11,279 nucleotides of DNA, taken from Pseudomonadota bacterium (GTDB lineage Bacteria > Myxococcota_A > Polyangia > Fen-1088). Where the stretch lies: positions 1 to 11,279 of the forward strand of contig JADGRD010000058.1 in assembly GCA_017881285.1 (NCBI GenBank), given 5' to 3'. Positions 7,618-11,279 of this stretch are shown piece after piece. The notes below the pieces were generated by a model. It saw only the letters and a program-made list of their open reading frames with translations, did no database searches and was not told where the DNA came from. The stretch's first letter is position 1, and each line of letters opens with the position of its first letter. A program made the translations under genes and the position numbers.

Positions 7618-8307
7618 ATGGCGGCTCACCAGGATCGGCTGGTCGAGGATCACTTGCACCTCGTGCATTCGATCGCCGCCAAGCTCCGGGGGCGGCTGGC
7701 CAAGACCATGGAGCCGGGCGACCTGGTCGGCTACGGCACCAGGGGTCTCATCGAGGCGGCGCAGCGCTTCGACCCCAAGCTGGGCGCGTCGTTTTCCGCA
7801 TTCGCGCATTATCGCATTCGCGGGGCCATCTTCGACGGCATGCGCACCATGGGCTGGTACTCGCGCGGCGACTACGCCCGCTTCCGCGCCGAGGAGCGCG
7901 CGAGCGAGTACCTGGCCGCCGCGGCCGAGCGCGAGGCCGCCCTACGGGGCGCCGAGCCCCATGCCTCCACCCCGGACCGGTCCGAGGCGCTCGCGGGCAT
8001 CGCCGAGCTCCTAAGCGGCGTGGCCACCATCCACATCACCTCCCTCGAGGCCGCGCGCGAGCTGCCCGACGAACGGTGGAAGGCGCCCGACGAGGCGGTG
8101 CAAGACGCCGAGGGGAGCGCGCGCGTGCGCGCGGCGATGGCCGCGCTGCCCGCGAAGGAGCGGCGTCTGCTGGAGCTCTACTACTTCGGTGACCAGAACC
8201 TGGAAGCCGCGGGCAAGAAGATGGGGCTCTCCAAGTCGTGGGCCAGCCGGCTGCACGCCCGCGCCGTGGGCCACCTGCGCGAATTCCTGGAGGGAGGCAA
8301 TCCATGA
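7618..8307 (+). CDS. FliA-like (group 3, sigma-28 type) RNA polymerase sigma factor
   Basis: Directs RNA polymerase to a special promoter set; 229 residues, close to the usual FliA length. Region 2 is clear: DLVGYGTRGLIEAAQRFDP (35-53), then FSAFAHYRIRGAIFDGMRTMGW (59-80), matching the -10-binding block of FliA/SigF proteins. Region 4 is at about 176-225: LPAKERRLLELYYFG followed by the helix-turn-helix around EAAGKKMGLSKSWASRLHARAV. The part between them (81-170) is divergent and Ala/Glu-rich. The FliA region 3 block starting WVPRSVR is replaced by WYSRGDYARFR. No anti-sigma gene (FlgM) or flagellar gene is in the window. The stop overlaps the sctJ start as ATGA, so the two are almost surely one operon. 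This suggests the factor controls, or belongs to, a type III secretion-like apparatus. I do not use the symbol fliA because flagellar function is unproven. Confidence 0.9.
   Translation: MAAHQDRLVEDHLHLVHSIAAKLRGRLAKTMEPGDLVGYGTRGLIEAAQRFDPKLGASFSAFAHYRIRGAIFDGMRTMGWYSRGDYARFRAEERASEYLAAAAEREAALRGAEPHASTPDRSEALAGIAELLSGVATIHITSLEAARELPDERWKAPDEAVQDAEGSARVRAAMAALPAKERRLLELYYFGDQNLEAAGKKMGLSKSWASRLHARAVGHLREFLEGGNP
8289..8297 (+). promoter_or_regulatory. Shine-Dalgarno of sctJ inside the sigma gene
   Basis: GGAGGGAGG ends six bases before ATG 8304, within the last codons of the sigma gene. With the ATGA overlap this fixes the sctJ start, although the frame is open further upstream, and implies translational coupling. 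Confidence 0.8.
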
Positions 8308-9053
8308 GTCTTCGGACCGTCCTCATTGTCGCGGCGCTGTTCGTCTTCGGGTGTTCCGCCGCTATCCAGCAGGGGCTCGACGAGGCCGCGGCCAACGAAG
8401 TCCTCACCTCGCTCGAGCGCGCGGGCATCCCCGCGAGCAAGAGCCGGGCCGAGGACGGCGCCTTCACGGTGAGCGTCGGACAGGCGGATGCCTTGGCCGC
8501 CATGGAGCTGCTGCGCTCGCTCGGCCTGCCGCGCGGCCGGCAGCCGGGGTTCGGCGACGTCTACAAGTCGTCGAGCCTGATCCCCACGCCCACCGAGGAG
8601 CGCGCCCGTTACAACGAGGCGCTGGCCGGCGAGGTCGCGCGCACGTTGGAGACGTTCGACGGTGTCATCCTGGCGCGCGTGCACCTGGTGCTGCCCGAGC
8701 CCGACCCGCTGGCCGCCGACGGCAAGCCGCGGGTTTCCGCGCAGGCCGCGGTGCTGCTCAAGATCCGGGCCGGGCAGCCCGCGCCCATCGCCCGAGAGGA
8801 CGTGCAGAAACTGGTGGCCGGCAGCGTGCCCGGCCTCCTGCCGGCCGCGGTGTCCGTGGTGGTCACCAGCGCCACCGCGGCGCCAACCGGCCGGGAGACC
8901 GGGCTCGTCGCCCTGGGGCCGCTACGCCTGACTCCGAACAGCCGCGGCTCGGTCCTCGCGTTCGGGGCGGCCATGCTCGTGATCATCGGGATGCTCTCCG
9001 CCCTCGTGCTGATTCTCGCCCGGAAACTAGCGGCAGCGCAGCGCAAGCACTAG
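8304..9053 (+). CDS. sctJ: Type III secretion inner-membrane ring lipoprotein, SctJ/YscJ/FliF family
   Basis: SctJ forms the lower (inner-membrane) ring of injectisomes and is homologous to flagellar FliF. The 249-residue product has a lipoprotein signal ending VFGC (Cys17; Phe at -2 is unusual for a lipobox). A first ring-building domain spans about 22-75 (LDEAAANEVLTSLERAGIP...MELLRSLGLPR). A linker follows (YKSSSLIPTPTEERARYNEALAGE) with the conserved TPxEERARYxxALxGEL-type sequence. A second ring domain spans about 105-190 (LETFDGVILARVHLVLPEPD, then SAQAAVLLKI, PIAREDVQKLVAGSVPGLLP). One C-terminal transmembrane helix lies at about 216-238, ending in the basic tail RKLAAAQRKH. Size and single C-terminal helix favour SctJ over the much longer FliF. 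It is the only secretion gene in the window. It is coupled to the upstream sigma gene and its stop codon overlaps pspA's. Confidence 0.88.
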   Translation: MSLRTVLIVAALFVFGCSAAIQQGLDEAAANEVLTSLERAGIPASKSRAEDGAFTVSVGQADALAAMELLRSLGLPRGRQPGFGDVYKSSSLIPTPTEERARYNEALAGEVARTLETFDGVILARVHLVLPEPDPLAADGKPRVSAQAAVLLKIRAGQPAPIAREDVQKLVAGSVPGLLPAAVSVVVTSATAAPTGRETGLVALGPLRLTPNSRGSVLAFGAAMLVIIGMLSALVLILARKLAAAQRKH

Positions 9054-9706
9054 CCAGACAGCTTCTTCTTGAGGGCGGCGAGGGCGTCGTCGATCGACTT
9101 GTCCTCGCTCAGTTGTTCCAGCTTGCGTTCGGTGGCGAGATTCTCCGCGGTCGTGCCACGCAGCTCATCGGTCAAGCCAGCCTCGGCTTCGAGCGCGTCG
9201 ATCTTGCCGGACATGCGTTCGAAATCAGAGAAGGCCGCGGTGCCGGTCGAAACCGGGCTTTGGCCCTTGGCCGCGCGGGCCTTCTCGCGCAGGGTGCCCT
9301 GGCGCAGCTTCACGTCCTTCACGCGCAGCTCCAGCGCGCGCAGGCCGGCGACCAGACTCTCGACCTGCGCCTTCTGCTCGGCCGCGGCCTTTTCGGCTTC
9401 GATGCGATCCGCTTCCTTCTGTGCCTTCCGGCGCAAGGCCTCCTTGGCCAGGGCATCGTCGCCCGCCTGCACCGCGCGGCTGGCGTGCTCCTCCCACGAC
9501 TTGGCCTCGGCGCCGAGAGCCTCGATCTGCTTGCCCAGGCGTTTCTCCTCGGCCATGCAGCCCGCGACCTCCGCGCGCGCCTGGCGGACCGAGTCCTCCA
9601 TGTCGAGCACGAGCTGATCAATCTCCTTGGCCGGATCCTGCATCTGGTCGATGAGATCGTTGACGTTGGACTTCACCAGCGTGGAAAGACGGTCGAGAAT
9701 GCCCAT
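9050..9706 (-). CDS. pspA: PspA/IM30 family membrane-stress protein
   Basis: ESCRT-III-like protein that coats and stabilises the inner membrane when it is damaged, for instance by mislocalised secretins or ring proteins. The 218 residues match the family length (E. coli PspA 222). The N-terminal amphipathic helix MGILDRLSTLVKSNVNDLID leads into the hallmark MQDPAKEIDQLVLDM. Long charged coiled coil follows (about 30-150), with a C-terminal segment (SGKIDALEAEAGLTDEL, then DDALAALKKKL) like helices 4-5. The ATG at 9706 opens the canonical MG(I/F)(L/F)xR start. It is convergent with sctJ (4-bp overlap) and divergent from holB. No sigma-54 promoter or pspF gene is seen, so regulation differs from E. 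coli. A functional link to the adjacent membrane-ring gene is plausible, because PspA responds to such stress, but is inferred only from position. Confidence 0.92.
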   Translation of the reverse strand: MGILDRLSTLVKSNVNDLIDQMQDPAKEIDQLVLDMEDSVRQARAEVAGCMAEEKRLGKQIEALGAEAKSWEEHASRAVQAGDDALAKEALRRKAQKEADRIEAEKAAAEQKAQVESLVAGLRALELRVKDVKLRQGTLREKARAAKGQSPVSTGTAAFSDFERMSGKIDALEAEAGLTDELRGTTAENLATERKLEQLSEDKSIDDALAALKKKLSG

Positions 9707-9713
9707 GGGCGGC

Positions 9714-9719
9714 AGTCTA
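9714..9719 (-). promoter_or_regulatory. Candidate -10 of pspA
   Basis: TAGACT on the minus strand, four of six matches, ends seven bases before the ATG at 9706. No TTGACA-like box is evident 16-18 bp upstream and there is no Shine-Dalgarno. The proximity predicts a leaderless mRNA. Confidence 0.35.
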
Positions 9720-9746
9720 CCCGCGATTTCGGGCGGAAAACCATGC

Positions 9747-9752
9747 TAGCGT
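9747..9752 (+). promoter_or_regulatory. Candidate -10 of holB
   Basis: TAGCGT ends nine bases before the ATG at 9762. The nine bases are pyrimidines only (TCTTCTCCC), so a Shine-Dalgarno is absent. No convincing -35. It is listed as part of the recurrent TAGNNT pattern. Confidence 0.3.
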
Positions 9753-9761
9753 TCTTCTCCC

Positions 9762-10769
9762 ATGCTGCTTGCCGACATCGCGGGACAGGAACACGCCGTG
9801 GCGGCACTGCTGCGCGCCGTCGCGTCCGGGCGGCTCGCGCACGCCTGCCTGTTCGACGGGCCCGAGAGCGTGGGCAAGCGCAGCGCCGCGCTCGGGCTGG
9901 CCCTGGCGCTCTGCTGTACCGACCGGCCCGGACAAGGTTGCGGAACTTGCGATGCCTGCCGCCGCATCGAATCGGGCCGGCACCCCGACGTGCTGGCGTT
10001 CGCTCCAGCGACCACCCAGTACCTCGTCGAGCAGGCGCGCGACATCGTGGCCATGGCCGCGACCCGGCCCCACGAGGCTCCAGCGCGCGTGCTCATCCTC
10101 GATAGCGCGGATTGCCTGAATCCCAGCTCGGCCAACTGCCTGCTCAAGACCCTGGAGGAGCCCTTCCCGGGCAACCACCTAGTGCTGGTCACCTCGGCGC
10201 CCGATCGCCTGCTGCCCACCATCCGGTCGCGCACCCAGCGGGTGCGCTTCGTTGCCCTGTCGCCGGCCGCCCTCATGCGCATTGCAGCGGCGCGAGGGGC
10301 GTCACCGGCCCAGGCCGAGACCGCGGCGGTGCTGGCTGGAGGCCAGGTGGGCCGGCTCCTGCAAGCGCTGGAGTCGGAGGCGGAGTCGAGCCTATGGACC
10401 ATCGTGGGCAACCTGCGCCAGGCCGCGGCGGCCAAGGGCATGGGCGTCATCTTCGACGCCGCGGCGGAGTTCTCGGACAAGGAGAGCCGCCAGGAGCTGC
10501 CCGAGGCGCTCGCCCTGCTGGCGCGCCTGTATCGTGATGCGCTGGTGAGCGCGGCCGGGGCCGGCGAGCTCGCCCTCCTGCGCGATCGGGGAAGCGAGCT
10601 CGCAACCCTCGCGGGCCAGGCGCGAAAGGACTACGATCTGAGGACGCTGCGGGGCGCCTTGCGCGAAGTGGTGCTCGCCAGTAGCGCGCTTTCGTCCAAC
10701 GTGAACCCCGTGACCGCGCTCGAGAAGATGTTGATGGATCTGCGAACCCTGGAAGCGGGGCTCGCATGA
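9762..10769 (+). CDS. holB: DNA polymerase III subunit delta' (clamp loader)
   Basis: Clamp-loader AAA+ subunit that, with delta and tau/gamma, loads the beta sliding clamp at the replication fork; 335 residues, normal for HolB. It starts ADIAGQEHAVAALLRAV, then a P-loop-like GPESVGKR (33-40). A four-cysteine zinc module lies at C51/C52, C60, C63, C66 (CGTCDAC). Walker-B-like LILDSAD is at 111-117, LLKTLEEP at 127-134, and sensor/arginine-finger region TSAPDRLLPTIRSRTQ at 144-159. The usual SRC motif reads SRT here. The C-terminal collar domain (about 210-335) is less conserved, as is typical. It begins 55 bases from divergent pspA and overlaps the following PSP1 gene by ATGA. holB followed by a PSP1/yaaT gene is a familiar arrangement in Firmicutes and deltaproteobacteria. 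The common upstream partner tmk is absent. Confidence 0.93.
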   Translation: MLLADIAGQEHAVAALLRAVASGRLAHACLFDGPESVGKRSAALGLALALCCTDRPGQGCGTCDACRRIESGRHPDVLAFAPATTQYLVEQARDIVAMAATRPHEAPARVLILDSADCLNPSSANCLLKTLEEPFPGNHLVLVTSAPDRLLPTIRSRTQRVRFVALSPAALMRIAAARGASPAQAETAAVLAGGQVGRLLQALESEAESSLWTIVGNLRQAAAAKGMGVIFDAAAEFSDKESRQELPEALALLARLYRDALVSAAGAGELALLRDRGSELATLAGQARKDYDLRTLRGALREVVLASSALSSNVNPVTALEKMLMDLRTLEAGLA

Positions 10770-11279
10770 CCGAAGGTACGCGCCCGCCAGAGCCCGGCCG
10801 TGAGCGACCGGACGGCGCCCCGCGCGGGGACACGCGTGGCATGGTCAAGGTACGGCTCTTGCGAACCGGGCGGACCCTGGACTGCGACGGCAATGGCCTG
10901 CCCCTGCGCCAAGGCGAGCAGGTGCTGGTCGACGACCACCGGACCACCGGCCTCGGCGTCGTGACCGTGGCCTCGGGGTCGCGGAGTGGCCAGGGGCCAA
11001 GCGGCCGCGTGCTCCGCAAGGCCGAGCCGCGCGATTTCGCCCGGGCCGAGCAGGAAGAGCAGCGCGAGGATGAGGCCCTCGCGTTCGCGCGGCAGCGAGC
11101 CCGCGACCTCGGCCTACCCATCAAGTTGTTTCGGGTCGATCTCGGACCGGGCGGGGACCGCGCGCTCTTCTTCTTCTCGTGCGAGCAGCGCGTGGACTTC
11201 CGCGCCCTCGTCCGGGATCTGGCCGCGCACCTGCACGCGCGCATCGAGATGCGCCAGGTCGGCGTGCGCGATGAATCCA
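10766..11279 (+). CDS. PSP1-domain protein, YaaT/RicT-like (3' end missing)
   Basis: The frame is open from the ATG overlapping the holB stop to the window edge (171 codons plus one base). Residues 1-25 are a charged Pro/Arg-rich extension. Residues 26-85 form a small beta-rich segment (MVKVRLLRTG, then GEQVLVDD and GLGVVTVAS). A helical linker runs over about 86-113. The PSP1 signature follows: GLPIKLFRVDL, FFFSCEQRVDFRALVRDLAA and IEMRQVGVRDE (160-170). In Bacillus, YaaT/RicT acts with RicA and RicF as an Fe-S-bearing complex linked to RNase Y and to development, and sits beside holB. The C-terminal cysteine motif would lie beyond the window, so an Fe-S role cannot be checked. The start could instead be M26, but the ATGA overlap favours 10766. 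Domain and context agree well; cellular role is by analogy. Confidence 0.9.
   Translation, partial: MTEGTRPPEPGRERPDGAPRGDTRGMVKVRLLRTGRTLDCDGNGLPLRQGEQVLVDDHRTTGLGVVTVASGSRSGQGPSGRVLRKAEPRDFARAEQEEQREDEALAFARQRARDLGLPIKLFRVDLGPGGDRALFFFSCEQRVDFRALVRDLAAHLHARIEMRQVGVRDES

Noticed and set aside
9707..9745. Sigma-54 promoter upstream of pspA, as in E. coli
   Set aside because: A minimal GG-N10-GC can be found, but the conserved TGGCAC and TTGC boxes are absent and the position is too near the ATG.
8189..10105. A 638-codon plus-strand open frame across sctJ, antisense to pspA, and into holB
   Set aside because: It is composed of out-of-frame Arg/Ala/Gly-rich sequence overlapping three well-supported genes.

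Overview
This is a high-GC (clearly above 60% by eye) bacterial chromosomal window. It fits a Myxococcota or other deltaproteobacterial relative. The evidence is a Geobacter/Anaeromyxobacter-like pentahaem nitrite reductase, an archaeal-type phosphoglycerate-mutase-like enzyme, a FliA-type sigma factor paired with a type III secretion ring lipoprotein, and a holB-PSP1 pair. The assignment rests on remembered family resemblance, not on a search.

Layout, left to right. The 3' part of nrfA (periplasmic ammonification of nitrite) runs in from the left edge on + and ends at 1332. It converges on a minus-strand group read right to left: a cofactor-independent phosphoglycerate mutase / proposed homoserine kinase (4889-3663), a TetA/DHA1-like MFS exporter (3559-2372), and a secreted HEAT-repeat-like protein (2305-1406). 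Diverging from the mutase is a well-expressed-looking outer-membrane beta-barrel gene (5067-5723), with a TACAAT -10, a perfect Shine-Dalgarno and a strong intrinsic terminator. Behind that terminator lies a tandem pair of 80-bp structured repeats (5782-5943). The second copy appears to lend promoter sequence to another exported, probably beta-barrel, protein (5966-6712). That gene converges on a CDP-alcohol phosphatidyltransferase (7498-6719, minus).

The most unusual part is 7618-9053. Here a FliA-like sigma factor and an SctJ/YscJ/FliF-type lipoprotein are joined by an ATGA overlap, with no other secretion or flagellar gene in view. This is a candidate orphan sigma factor/type III ring module. 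It converges, through a shared CTAG stop, on a PspA/IM30 membrane-stress protein (9706-9050, minus). Divergent from pspA is holB (9762-10769), which overlaps by ATGA a PSP1/YaaT (RicT)-type gene that leaves the window on the right.

Regulatory signals: five genes have a TAGNNT hexamer ending only 6 to 14 bases before their ATG, and four of these also lack a clear Shine-Dalgarno. This suggests -10 elements with leaderless or near-leaderless mRNAs. The first barrel gene and sctJ instead have strong Shine-Dalgarno sequences. No tRNA, rRNA, CRISPR array, insertion sequence or phage gene was seen, and no gene-free gap exceeds 300 bases. The longest gap is the 242-base terminator-plus-repeat region at 5724-5965.
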